NCBI GenBank assembly: GCA_030848705.1 | Contig: CM061245.1 | Coordinates: 39,994,711-40,058,710 of the forward strand | DNA length: 64,000 nt | DNA from: Heracleum sosnowskyi | Lineage: Eukaryota; Streptophyta; Magnoliopsida; Apiales; Apiaceae | Direction: 5' to 3' | In this document: in pieces, positions 10,802-21,517 of the stretch | How positions within the stretch are numbered: position 1 is the first letter of the stretch | How the letters are laid out: the number at the start of each line of letters is the position of its first letter | Notes under the pieces: generated by a model | The model's database searches: none | Seen by the model: only the letters and a program-made list of their open reading frames with translations | Told to the model about the DNA's origin: nothing | Position numbers and translations under genes: made by a program

Positions 10802-12363
10802 TATATATATATATTAGCTTAATTAGCATATAATTATTAATTTAATTAGTTTAATATAATTGATTTAATTTCAAATTAACTATTATTAAATTAAAAATTA
10901 ATCTCTTTACTAAAACTAGAAACCCCTATTAATGGTGTTGTATGTCATATAGATATACATATAATTATTAGCTTAATTAGTTTTAAAAATAATGTTAATA
11001 TAAAAACTAATCTATACTTTTTAAAAGCATAACTCCCTCTTAAAGGTATATATGATATGTCATGTATACTACGATATACACATATAATTATTAGTTTAAT
11101 ACGTAATTAGTTTAATTCGAAATTAATATAATTATTACTATTAAATTAAATTAAATTAAATTAATTACCAACAATAGTCAAGTTACATACTAAAAATCTA
11201 CTAGCAACGTGTTTGAATTGATATCGGGATGGTAAATCATGAAGTATCATACTTATGTACTAAAATTAAACTCCATAAAAACACTACATTGTTTCCATAT
11301 AATGTATTTTTGCTCCTAAATTTTTTTAATACGAATAATGGTAAGTTGGTAACCGATAAACTTAAGAAATCTATATTTTATATATTAAAAGCAGAAACCC
11401 CCTCTTAATGATATGGTATGCCATGTATACCGTAATGTACATATAATTATTAGTTTAATTAGTTTAATATAGTTGATTTAATTTCATATTAATTATTATT
11501 TAATTAAAAATTAATCTCTGAATTTAAAGCAGAAACCCCCTCTGTATGTCATATATACTGTGATATACACATAATTATTAACTTAATTAGTTTTAAAAAT
11601 ATTGTTAGCTTAATTCCAAATTTATTTAATTATTATTATTAAAATATAAACTAATCAATACTTTTTAAAAACATAACCCCCTCTTAACACATCTTAAAGG
11701 TATGATATGTTATGTATACTGCAGTATACACATATAATTATTAGTTTAATGTGTAATTAGTTCAATTCAAAATTAATATAATTATCACTATAAGATTAAA
11801 TTAATTGCCAACAATAGCCAAGTTGTATACTTAAAATCTACCAACAATCTGGTGTTTGAACTGATATCGGAGGATTGTTTGAACTGATATCGGGGAGGGG
11901 TAAATATCATAGTTAAACAGTTAAAACATTATGTACTAAAAGTAAACTCATCACAAATATTACATTGTTCTCATATAATGTTTTTTTGCTACTAAAAAGT
12001 TTTAATACGCATAATGGTAAATTGGTAACCGATAAACTTAAAAAAAAATTTGCGTGAGTAAAAAAAAAAAATCATCCATTAACATTACATATACACTAGA
12101 CACAAGAGCTCTTGCTTGAACACCCACCAACACACAAGAATCATTTCTTTATTAGTAAAATAATAAATATTTTAATAAGAATAATTTATTTATATTTTCA
12201 AATTTGTAAAAAATTGCATAATAAAAATTTATAATACAATTAATAAAAAAATTGATTAATACAATTAATATAAAATTGCATAATAATACAATTAATATAT
12301 ACGCTATATTTATAACTATTAACTTTTATATTATAAGTTATACAAAAACTCTGTATTAATATA

Positions 12364-12607
12364 CTCCCTCCGTCCCATAATAAACGTCCTAATTTTTTTC
12401 AAGTTTGTTTCACGCATTTCCACGCACGTAAAAAACATGTTTGTAGAAATTATTTTCTCATTTTTTTTGTTTTGTATAAAAATAGGATGTTCAAACTTTT
12501 ATACAAAACAAAAAATTCGAAAAATATAATATGTACAACTTCATTTTTTATATGCTTGAAAATGCGTGAAACGAACTCTAAAAAAATTAGGACTGGGACG
12601 AAGGGAG
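12364..12607. mobile_element. Stowaway MITE (Tc1/mariner type), TA target duplication
   Basis: The left terminus is CTCCCTCCGTCCCATAATA and the right terminus is its near reverse complement (GGGACGAAGGGAG). TA flanks both sides (12362-12363 and 12608-12609). The 244-bp element folds into a long hairpin, with sub-terminal AAACGTCCTAATTTTTTTC mirrored on the right. The two opposite-strand ORFs over it are products of this palindrome and are not genes. Confidence 0.85.
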
Positions 12608-13055
12608 TAATTACTATCTCTCTTACTATTACGGATGTGTATTTCATCTGCTCGATCTTGATATGTTCACAACCCCAATTGGGTTGGGAATTTGAGGAAT
12701 TGTTCGGGTTCGAGCGGGAATGGCCAGATATATAAAAATAATTTGGAAACTTTTTTTCATTGAAACACAATAGTACTAAAACTCAGGTTGGATTTTTTGT
12801 TGCTACTACATATATATACAATTTATTTATTTATTAAATTTAACTTCTTTGATTTCATCGGGATTCGATTATCATAACTATTTAATTAAATAGTCTTTAT
12901 TTATTATAAACTTTCATTTAAATTTCACATTGAATTCTACAAATCAACATATTTAAATTAATATTTATTAATTATTTTTAACCTCAATATTCAAATTTTA
13001 TTTTAATAATTTAATTTTTATTCTCGATCCGTGTTTCGCACGAGTTATAAACTAG

Positions 13056-13278
13056 TAAGAAAAAAAAATACTTAATGACCACATTCGTAAAGAATAACGG
13101 ACGTTATTCAAAAGCCAACTTAGCTGATTTAATTATTCACAGACTATCGAAACAAGGCTCTCAAGTCGATTGAGAGACAAGCAAACACTAGAATTACTAG
13201 GCAACAACATTCCACAATAAGACCAGAAATTCAAATCAATGATTGGGCATAAACTTCAACTTATAAGAAATTAGGTTA
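13056..13278. other. Short spacer between Helitrons, nothing recognised
   Basis: About 220 bp of mixed sequence lies between the 3' end of one Helitron and the minus-strand 3' end of the next. It could be a remnant of the pre-insertion host DNA. No ORF or RNA gene is seen. Confidence 0.4.
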
Positions 13279-13649
13279 CTAAGCTGCGCTTCGCAGCGGC
13301 ATTAGAATATATTTGTTAAATAAAAAGAATATTATAACAAAATTTATGAAATAAATATCTACAAAATTATATAAATTATTAAATAAAATATATTCTGTAA
13401 AATTTGCATTTGGAAAGATAATATTATAAATTATTTACATATTCCTTTTGTTAATATAGTTTAGATTTTTATTTTCTAGGACCGATATCATTGCCATATA
13501 TATATGAAAACAATTATATTGATAAAAATCAATATAAATATATAATATTACTTATATTTATATAGTATTATTAGAAAAGATAATATTAGAACATTATAGT
13601 TTGAATTTTAACTTATATAATAGTATTACTTATATATTACTCTAATATA

Positions 13650-13910
13650 TTACGGCATAAAAATATCTGAGAGTATGTTAGTGTCATCAATCATATCCGG
13701 GCATATGAACTGAAATTCGTGTTCCAATCTCTTAGTCGACGTTATGCGTATGAAGAACAATTTGGACCTATGTGATAGTGGTCTATATTTTCCTGTATTT
13801 GAAACAACTTTCAAATTTTTGATGTTGTACACGGAGCCTTCCTCTAAAAGATCTTTGAACCGAGAGACCAGAATCTTTGGGATCGTAACATGAATCAAAT
13901 TTTCCTGTCA
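13650..13910 (-). pseudogene. RPA1-like DUF223 (OB-fold) exon fragment
   Basis: The minus-strand frame reads ENLIHVTIPKILVSRFKDLL, then EEGSVYNIKNLKVV and YRPLSHRSKLFFIRITSTKR. This pattern (IHVTIPK, FKDLLEEGSVY, YRPLSH.KL.F) matches the first OB-fold of plant replication protein A 70-kDa-like proteins (DUF223). In those proteins it binds single-stranded DNA. A splice acceptor-like TATGACAG sits directly before ENLIH at about 13911. The frame stops after 82 codons and the other RPA domains were not found, so it is a truncated copy. Its place inside a Helitron fits the known association of RPA-like genes with plant Helitrons. Confidence 0.6.
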
Positions 13911-14559
13911 TACAACATATCTTAGAAAAGTTAATAATATCATACAATTTGATAAACTAATAAGTTATAAGTATATTGATTTATTAACATTTTCATCTAT
14001 CAAAATCATGTCGACTATCTTCAGTATTTGGATTGACAGATTATCACATTCTACACATTCGTACTCTTATCATCCAGGCATAATTGTTGTCGTTCAAAAC
14101 ATCCAACATGGTGTAGGCCATAGTTATATTGATTGTAAATATGGTTGTAAAGATCTGGAGCTATGTAAAAAAGTTTCGACGTAGATTTGTTGTTATGAAT
14201 GACCTTTAATTTATAGGTGTTTGTAAGGTGAATAACATGGAAATTCATTATGTTTAAAAGTCAAAAAGTATTAAATAGTAACTTACCTTTCAGATATTAA
14301 GTTAATTTGTAAAAGCTTTACAACTTTTCTTATAAGCATACTCTTTAGTCGTTAAAGAAGATGATGAGGAAGGAAATAAACTGTTTGAGTTAGGGTCCGT
14401 ATATGAATAATTATTGCAAATTCTAAAAATACGAAAGAAAGTTGTAAATAATAATGCATTAGATCCTAAAAATTCGAAAGTAATAAAGAAATTAACATTA
14501 AATCTTAAAATTTTGCAATTTTGCAATTCCATTTTTACATATTTGAAAATGATAAAAGG

Positions 14560-16160
14560 AAATTGTAATTATTAACATAAGATCCTACAAATTTGAAAAT
14601 AATAAGGAAGTTTTAACATAAGATCCTACAAATTTGAAAATAATAAGGAAGTTGTAATTTTCTAATTCCTCCAATCTTAAAAATTTGAAAATAATAAAAG
14701 AAAGTTCTATCAAGTTTGAAAATAATAAAAGAGAAAATTGCAATTATTAACATAAGATCCTACAAATTCGAAAATAATAAGGAAGTTGTAATTTTCTAAT
14801 TCAAATAAAGTTCTATCAAGTTTGAAAATGATAAAAGAAAGTTCTATCAAGTTTGAAAATAATAAGAAAGTTTTAACATAAGACCCTCAAAATTTGAAAA
14901 TAATAAGGAAGTTGTAATTTTTCAATTCCTCCAATCTTACAAATTTGAAAATAATAAAAGAAAGTTCTATCAAGTTTGAAAATAATAAAAGAAAGTTCTA
15001 TCAAATTTAAAAATAATAAAAGAGAAATTTGCAATTATTAACATAAGATCCTACAAATTCGAAAATAATAAAGAAGTTGTAATTTTCAAATTGAAAGAAA
15101 GTTCTATCAAGTTTGAAAATAATAAAAGAAAGTTCTATCAATTTTGAAAATAAAAGAAAGTTCTATTAATTCCCTTCCTACAAAATTGAAAATAATAAAT
15201 GAAGTTGTAAATTTTCAATTCCCTTCCTACAAAATCGAAAATAATAAAGGAAGTTGTAATTATTAATATTAAAAATTGTGAAAAATTTAGAAAAATGGAA
15301 AAATAAAACGAAGTGATTTGAGAGCCGCCACCTCACCGCCCCCGTCTTCTCCTAATTTGAAAATAATAAAATAAAGTTCTATCAAGTTTGAAAATAATAA
15401 AAGAAAGTTCTATCAAGTTTGAAAATAATAAAAGAGAAATTTGCAATTATTAACATAAGATCCTGCAAATTCGAAAATAATAAGGAAGTTGTAATTTTCT
15501 AATTAAAAGAAAGTTCTATCAAGTTTGAAAATAATAAAAGAAAGTTCTATCAATTTTGAAAATAAAAGAAAGTTCTACCAATTCCCTTCCTACAGAATTG
15601 AAAATAATAAAGGAAGTTGTAATTTTTCAATTTCTTTCCTGCAAAATCGAAAATAATAAAGAAGTTGTAATTATTAATATTAAAAATTGTGAAAATTGAG
15701 AAAATTAAAAAAATAGAACGAAGCGATTTGAGATCCGCCACATCACTGCCCCCGTCTTTTCGTAATTTGAAAATTATAAAAAAAAGTTCTATCAAGTTTG
15801 AAAATAATAAAAGAAAGTTCTATCAAGTTTGAAAATAATAAAAGAGAAAATTGCAATTATTAACATAAGATCCTACAAATTCGAAAATAATAAGGAAGTT
15901 GTAATTTTCTAATTGAAAGAAAGTTCTATCAAGTTTGAAAATAATAAAAGAAAGTTCTATCAATTTTGAAAATAAAAGAAAGTTTTATCAATTCTCTTCT
16001 TACAAAATTGAAAATAATAAAGGAAGTTGTAATTTTTCAATTTCTTTCCTACAAAATCGAAAATAATAAAGGAAGTTGTAATTATTAATATTAAAAATTG
16101 TAAAAAATTGAGAAAATTAAAAAAATAGAACGAAGCGATTTGAGAACCGTCACCTCACTG
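14560..16160 (-). repeat. Two-level tandem array: short GAAAGTTCTATCAAGTTTG units inside a 410-bp period
   Basis: The segment GAAAGTTCTATCAAGTTTG followed by AAAATAATAAAAGA recurs many times. A larger unit ends in a GAG(A)NCCGCCACCTCAC block at about 15321, 15731 and 16143, giving a period near 410 bp. That block matches the Helitron 5' end (compare GGTTAGGTGGCGCCCC after 43996). The array therefore consists of repeated 5' termini plus adjoining sequence. It is non-coding. Confidence 0.8.
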
Positions 16161-16186
16161 CCCTCGTATTCTCCTTTATATAAGTA

Positions 16187-16684
16187 CTAGTTGAAGCCGC
16201 GCTTCGCAGTGGCGTTATAATTTTTTTTTTAAATAACTCTATCTATAAAATTATAACATTTATTCATTGCTCTCTCATAAGTCGTCCTTCTGAAACACGT
16301 TTTCCTTTTTAAGATCGAAATCCCAAATTTATATATTGAATCCTTGTTAATATATTAATTTTAATGTTAACATACTTCTTTGTAATGAGCCGCTCTCTCG
16401 TTGAAAAAATATCTACATAAATTTGCTCTCCTATATTACTTTCAATAAAACTTTTAATTATGTCATACAAACACTTATTATACTTTTAATAAAAATTTTA
16501 ATTGTATATTTTTCTTATAAATACGAATTCTTCTACACCATAAATTCGAAAACCAATTCTATACTTCCGATAGAACTTATAATTATGTCTAATCTATAAA
16601 TTTGAATTATTCTCCTTTATAAATTCGAACACATAGAATACTTCAAATAATACTTTTGTTTATGTGTCTTCCTTATAAATTCAA
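16187..16684 (-). mobile_element. Minus-strand Helitron, 3'-terminal fragment
   Basis: Read on the minus strand it ends in a GCCACTGCGAAGCGCGGC hairpin, TTCAA and CTAG (16187-16190). Positions 16311-16684 match 36614-37000 and the reverse complement of 44100-44560. It is cut on the right by the foldback element at 16685. Its 3' end abuts the 5' end of the neighbouring minus-strand Helitron. Confidence 0.65.
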
Positions 16685-17088
16685 GAGTAAAGTGCAATTT
16701 GTGTACTCGCACTTTAGTCAAGACACCACTTGCAATACTATAGTTCAAAATCGAGCACTTGCAATATCAATGTTTGTATTTCACTGCACTTTGTTGCATT
16801 CCGTTAACTGAGGTTAACTCCATTATTAATTTAGGGAGTAAAGTGCACTTTGTGTACTCGCACTTTATTCTTAAGTGCATTTTGTTTAATCGCAATTTAC
16901 TCTAAATTTTAAACTAAAGTATTGCAAGTGATGTTTTGAGCAAAGTGTGGGTACACAAAATGCACTTTAGATTAAAGTGTGATACACAAAATGCACTTTA
17001 CTCTCTAAATTAATAACAGAGTTAACCTCAGTTAACGGAATGTAACAAAGTGTGGTGAAATACAAACATTGATATTGAAAGTGCTCTA
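16685..17088. mobile_element. Foldback/TIR element, right arm truncated by an LTR insertion
   Basis: Left-arm motifs GAGTAAAGTGCA, GAGCACTTGCAATATCAATG and GTTAACTGAGGTTAACTCC reappear in inverted order from 16925 to 17088. The right arm stops at AAGTGCTC, before the last 60 or so bases of the expected arm, exactly where the LTR of element C begins. The element therefore predates that insertion. It is non-coding. Confidence 0.65.
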
Positions 17089-18378
17089 TGTTAGAAATGA
17101 ATACCACTTAGAAACTAGACAGAGGGGGGGGGGGTGAATGGATAGTTTTGATATTTTTCGATTCTTGAAAACTAAATAAGCTGTAACATATTATGTTGTG
17201 TAAAATACGGAATGAAAATAAACAGAACACACACACACAATCACTTTAATCTACTTTGTATTAAGCAAATTAAATACTACAGGTTTCCAGAATTTCACAA
17301 ATGAATTTCTGGCTTCTAAACAAGAACAGTTTGTATCTTGTTTTCTTACAGAGAAAGAGTGCTTAAAAATAATTCTATGTATCTCTCACTTGCTGCTAAC
17401 AATATGGTGTGCATGATATATATAGACCTATAAAACTCGTGCACACACCTATTTACACAATTACCCCTAGCTGAACGTCCAACTTGTCCTGCCATAAGAA
17501 GTTCACCGTGTCAGGAAGGACCACTTGCTTTTCGGAGTCTTTCCCGTTTCTGTAGCTGCTTGTCTCTTATCTTTCTCTCCAAGTTTAGCTGTAGATTTGC
17601 CATATGTTCTTTGGACCACCTTACCAGAACAAATGCTTCAGTATTTGTCTCCTTTGAATTTTGGTTATGTACCTTGATTTGTCTTGTTATAAACGGCTAA
17701 GTGTTGATATCGTGAACTCCAGCATTTCCCTGACTTCACGATCTATCCTTTGAAGACTTCGCGACATAGGCAATTTGAGGACTTCGCGATCTAGCCCTTT
17801 TGAGGACTTCGCGATCTAAGCCTTTTGAGGACTTCGCGATCTAAGCCTTTTGAGGACTTCGCGATCTAGACCTTTTGAGGACTTCGCGATCTAGACCTTT
17901 TGAGGACTTCATGATCCAGTACATCTTGACTTTGCGGTATCAACACTTCACGATATGAGTAATGAAGACTTCACGACATAGTTCATTTAGGACTATGCGA
18001 TCTTAGTACTTCACGACATAGATATATTTAGACTTCACGACATAGCTTCATTTTGACTTCACGATATAGGGACTTAGGAAAACTTCTGCAACTTATTTCT
18101 TCAGGGCCTTATTCATCTCCATCCTGATGCATGAACATTTCTGAACTTCTACCAAGATAATTATTCCATGGCCTATGTACATTCTAGATTGCAAGAAGCT
18201 TACTAAGCTCATTATACTTTGAGCATAAAAGATAAAGCTAAGCACATGAGAACAAGACAAGTACAATGGAGACGTATACTATATCCCAGTGAAAGAATTC
18301 ACTAGGTCATGTAGAGTGACATAGTCACAATGATTAGGCTTGTTAATAGTGGTAATCAGACATGCCTTGAGCCTAACA
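17089..18378 (-). mobile_element. 3' LTR of Sirevirus-like element C
   Basis: The 1290-bp unit begins TGTTAG and ends CTAACA, the expected TG...CA with short inverted termini. Inside the element it is adjoined by CTCCCCCAAATT (18381-18392), which is a polypurine tract on the minus strand. This is therefore the 3' LTR of a minus-strand element. The matching 5' LTR, gag and pol are missing. The middle contains a dense array of a GACTTCGCGATCTA motif. Confidence 0.8.
17732..18075. repeat. LTR-internal array of GACTTCGCGATCTA/GACTTCACGACATA motif
   Basis: About a dozen copies occur. The central ones are regular 25-bp units (CCTTTTGAGGACTTCGCGAT plus CTAGA/CTAAG), and the outer ones are looser (GACTTCACGACATAG). 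Clusters of short repeated, partly palindromic motifs are a known property of Sirevirus LTRs. A role in transcription is inferred only. Confidence 0.85.
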
Positions 18379-18530
18379 ATCTCCCCCAAATTGTGAGTAA
18401 GAAACTTAGGCACAATTTCATGTCTGATAATAAGCCTAACTTACATAAAAGGAATTAAATAACAGAGAGAACAATATATGAACATAATGAACAGAGATTT
18501 GATTACATAATGAAGTTGAAAGCTTACAGA

Positions 18531-20882
18531 TTATCTTTGTTGCTCAACAGCTTCAGTTTCCATTTGTTTCTCAAGATAATCATCATAAACTTTCTTCTTT
18601 CTCACTTCTTCCTTTCTCTTCATGTCTACAATGGCTGCTTGAAGTTCATCTCTTGCAATTAGTTCTTCAATGAGAGGTGAGCCTTCTAGATCTTCAATTG
18701 CAGCTTTAAGAGCACTTTCCACATAAGAATCTAAAAACTCCATCCTTATCTTGCTTTTCCCTCCACTTTTATTTTTGTATTCCACAACATAAGGATTTTG
18801 TTTTACCTTGCACAACCCTTTCTTCCTTAGCTCTTTAGCCCTCTCTTCCATCTCAGTCATCTCTTTCTCTTTCTGAATGTTCTTCTCTTCATTTAGCTTC
18901 CTTAAGTTCTCCTTATAATCAGAGTGCATCTTCAAGAATCTGGCAACCTCAATCTTCCACAATCTTTCCTCCTTTTCTTCAAAATTCAGTAGAGCATTTA
19001 TTCTTTCAAGCTCATATTGTGAGAAGTATTGCCAGCCCCCTTGCTTCATTTCTCTTTCTCTTCCATCAGTGTATTTAATCTCTAGATGATTTTGCTTCAC
19101 CTTGACTTCAAAGATTCTTTGAGCTCTCGAGAATGCTGGGGCATCTTCATCATAGTCTTCATCCAGAGGAAGTACTTTGATCCCTACTACATTAGTGATT
19201 ACCCCATTCTTCTTTGTTATCCTTGTTCTTTTGGCTACACTCTTGATCTTCATATGCTTCACTTGAGGTAGTTTTCTGGAACAAGGAGATTTAGTCTTCA
19301 GTGCCACATCATTTGGAAGTAGCTTCATCCCTTTCCCTTTCATCCACTGTAACACTCCACTAGCCGTGACTTTGTGGAAGTGTCTTTTTGATTTTTTTTT
19401 TGTGGCTTCAATTTTCTTCTGTGGCAAATCAGGTACAGAAGTCTTGGATAATGATTTTGGAGGATCATTACTAACAGTACCCACCCTAGACTTAAAGTCT
19501 TGTGTTGTGGTTAAGGTACTGCTAGCAATGTCCTTGACTTGCTGATTTCCACTCTTCTTCTTAACAGTTTCTTTGTTTCCCTTGGAGTCCTTCTTGTCAT
19601 CATCAGGATCCTTGGATTTCTTTGATGTTTTACCCCTGCTGCTCTCACTTCCTCCATCCTTATTGCTCCTTGAATGACTTCTCCTCCTGTAGGTCTTTTC
19701 CTCATCATCCTCCTCCTCATCATCTTTCTTATTTCTTCTTTCTTTGAGAGACTCTGGAATAGTGCCATGAATCAAGAAAGATAGGATAATTTGGATTATC
19801 TCTAGCTCTTCTGTTGTTCTGAATCCTCTCTTAGCTCTCAGAATTTGCAACACTTGATTTATTTTGACATTGTTCTTCATTTGCAAATTGGCAGGAATCA
19901 CCAGTTGATCAATACTGTTAGCTTGATTTAGACTTTGAAAGATTATTGTCCTTGGGTTAGAGATAACTTCAGGCAATCTTTGAAATTGGTCTATCTTTAA
20001 ATCATCATACAACCTCCTGTTATTCTCCCCATGCTTCTCAATCAACTCCAAAATTGTGGTCAGCTCAGTAAACCTCAGTTTCTCTAGAGTTTCAAAGGAT
20101 AAATGCCACAAGCAATTATCCTTGGATACCATGATAACTTCTCTTAGATGAACCTCCTTGATTTTTCTGACTGCCACAGTAAAGTACTTGATATTTTCCT
20201 TGAGCTTTTCTCTGTAGATCTGAGCATCTCCTTGAACACTGATGTAGATGGCTTTCAGAAACTCCAGAAAGGCCTCATCATGATAGATGTGAGAATTGGC
20301 AACTTCCTGTAGCTTGGCCTCAGTGACAATATTTGTTTTGATTGGTTTGGCACTTGTTGTTGTTTGAGGAGCTGAGATATCCTTTGGCGTTGTAGAGGGA
20401 TAGTAGGTAGTAGTAACTGTGCTTCTTTGACCTTGTTTGTTGATGACATCCACAGAGGGAAGAGTGATTGGCTTTAGAGTTTCTTCAGTGAGTTTGCCCT
20501 TAAGCTTTTGTTGCTTGGCTGGTACTCCCCCTCTCTTTTCCACAATGACCTCCTTTCCTTTCTCCCCCTTAGGCTTGGAATCAGACAAGATGTCTTGAGC
20601 TTCCCCAGGAACAGGAAGGTTCATGCTTCTGAGCAGGGTTGTCATCATTTGCTGTTGGACTAGCAAGATATTAGACGTGGCATTGCTTTGGTCATCCAAA
20701 CTGGCATTGAGCTGTTCCAAGGATTGAGAGAGCACTTTGTTTTCAGATTTAAGATCAGCTACCTCCCTTTCCAAGCTATCCACCTTTGAGAAGAGTTGTT
20801 GAGATTTGAAAGAGTTAAGGGATTGGTCCTTGATATTTGAGAAGTCAAATTTGGAAATGTCAGAAATAGGAACTTCATCTAC
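18531..20882 (-). CDS. Element C 3' ORF, copy 1 (coiled-coil, Lys-rich retrotransposon protein)
   Basis: The frame is open for 783 codons from a splice acceptor-like TTTACAG at 20882. Its first 33 codons (VDEVPISDISKFDF...) contain no ATG. A GTG codon at 20783 opens the 750-codon part. The N-terminus is a short coiled coil (EREVADLKSENKVLSQSLEQ). A globular middle follows (about residues 160-340), then a very basic, Asp/Glu-rich region with KKKSK and SRSNK clusters, and then a long C-terminal coiled coil rich in EEK/KEK. The gene sits just inside the polypurine tract and 3' LTR, the place of the extra 3' ORF of Sireviruses. Function is unknown. A leading exon appears to be lost. Confidence 0.65.
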   Translation of the reverse strand, partial: VDEVPISDISKFDFSNIKDQSLNSFKSQQLFSKVDSLEREVADLKSENKVLSQSLEQLNASLDDQSNATSNILLVQQQMMTTLLRSMNLPVPGEAQDILSDSKPKGEKGKEVIVEKRGGVPAKQQKLKGKLTEETLKPITLPSVDVINKQGQRSTVTTTYYPSTTPKDISAPQTTTSAKPIKTNIVTEAKLQEVANSHIYHDEAFLEFLKAIYISVQGDAQIYREKLKENIKYFTVAVRKIKEVHLREVIMVSKDNCLWHLSFETLEKLRFTELTTILELIEKHGENNRRLYDDLKIDQFQRLPEVISNPRTIIFQSLNQANSIDQLVIPANLQMKNNVKINQVLQILRAKRGFRTTEELEIIQIILSFLIHGTIPESLKERRNKKDDEEEDDEEKTYRRRSHSRSNKDGGSESSRGKTSKKSKDPDDDKKDSKGNKETVKKKSGNQQVKDIASSTLTTTQDFKSRVGTVSNDPPKSLSKTSVPDLPQKKIEATKKKSKRHFHKVTASGVLQWMKGKGMKLLPNDVALKTKSPCSRKLPQVKHMKIKSVAKRTRITKKNGVITNVVGIKVLPLDEDYDEDAPAFSRAQRIFEVKVKQNHLEIKYTDGREREMKQGGWQYFSQYELERINALLNFEEKEERLWKIEVARFLKMHSDYKENLRKLNEEKNIQKEKEMTEMEERAKELRKKGLCKVKQNPYVVEYKNKSGGKSKIRMEFLDSYVESALKAAIEDLEGSPLIEELIARDELQAAIVDMKRKEEVRKKKVYDDYLEKQMETEAVEQQR

Positions 20883-21019
20883 TGTAAAGCATAATGTAAC
20901 ATAAGATGTAAAAGAGATAACTACAACTCAACAAAGGACAAGACAAACAATAATATTAACAGAAGCACAAGAATCCAGAATCAAAGAAGAAAAGGTAAAC
21001 TCAAAAAATCAAAATATGG

Positions 21020-21517
21020 TATGTATTCTTGAAGTCCGTAAACAGGTCACGGAAAGAAGTTCATGAAAATGTTCAAGCCTCAGTGACATCAAAAGAAACA
21101 AGACTTTCAAGACGACAGAAGTATGTGAATGATTTAGGGTTAGTACCACAGGATTCCAGTGATTTATTTGAGGCAACCAGATTGACAAAGGACTTATCAA
21201 CAACATTGAATTGAAGACATAGAAGAATTGATCAAGTGTTATTCATCTGTGAACCAGACCAGTTGCACTAGTTGACGGCACTTAAAAAGATCAAGTTGTT
21301 TTATCGTCTCAGAAGAAATTGATACAGTCGAAAACAGAAACACCCTGAAGCTCAGAAGGTTTTATTAAAAGATCAAGGATAAGAAAATGGCTCGATGGTT
21401 TTTCTAATTAGAAAACCATCGAATGAGATCAAAAGTAATTCACAGAAAACCATAATAGATTAATTTGTTATTCGATAGTTTTGATTAAAAAAACTATTGA
21501 ATGGAAAATTAGTTTAT
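21020..21517 (+). mobile_element. Truncated LTR segment of element A (in duplication copy 1)
   Basis: The sequence is the same as 24530-25027 and breaks off at TTACTT where the LTR C motif restarts. It includes the palindromes CGATGGTTTT...AAAACCATCG and TCGATAGTTTT...AAACTATTGA. The left limit, where C-internal sequence gives way to LTR A, cannot be placed exactly. No TGTTAG start is found. Confidence 0.5.

Larger units (their letters stand above)
7657..13055 (+). mobile_element. Helitron with nested insertions
   Basis: The 5' end is TCTATACTAAAAGCAG at 7657, preceded by A. The 3' end is CTAG at 13052-13055, followed by T and preceded by a CGTG...CACG hairpin at 13030-13042. This fits A^T insertion. 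The interior is AT-rich and has several degenerate copies of the AAAGCAGAAACCCC/AACTAGAAACCCC module (near 7668, 10910, 11390, 11525), so it grew by internal or nested duplication. No Rep/helicase is present, so it is non-autonomous. Three Micron-like elements and one Stowaway MITE interrupt it. Confidence 0.6.
13279..16186 (-). mobile_element. Minus-strand Helitron with RPA-like fragment and expanded repeats
   Basis: On the minus strand the 3' end near 13279 has a GCCGCTGCGAAGCGCAGC-type hairpin followed by TTAG. The 5' end near 16184 reads TTATATAAAGGAGAATACG, like the start of the intact relative at 43972. The body carries a DUF223/RPA-like exon (13650-13910) and a large tandem array (14560-16160). 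Plant Helitrons often carry RPA-like genes. No Rep/helicase is seen, so this copy is non-autonomous. Exact ends are approximate. Confidence 0.55.
18007..21517. repeat. 3.51-kb tandem duplication, copy 1
   Basis: This 3511-bp unit runs from inside the LTR of C, through its polypurine tract and 3' ORF, into LTR sequence of element A. It is followed without gap by copy 2. The outer breakpoints share TACTT at 18007, 21518 and 25028, so a microhomology-mediated event is likely. The two copies differ at only a few dozen positions or fewer by eye. Confidence 0.95.

Noticed and set aside
12450..12770. Two overlapping ORFs on opposite strands
   Set aside because: They are produced by the palindromic Stowaway MITE at 12364-12607.
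17732..18075. Regular short repeats resembling a CRISPR array
   Set aside because: The units are directly adjacent with no unique spacers, lie inside a retrotransposon LTR, and the DNA is plant nuclear.
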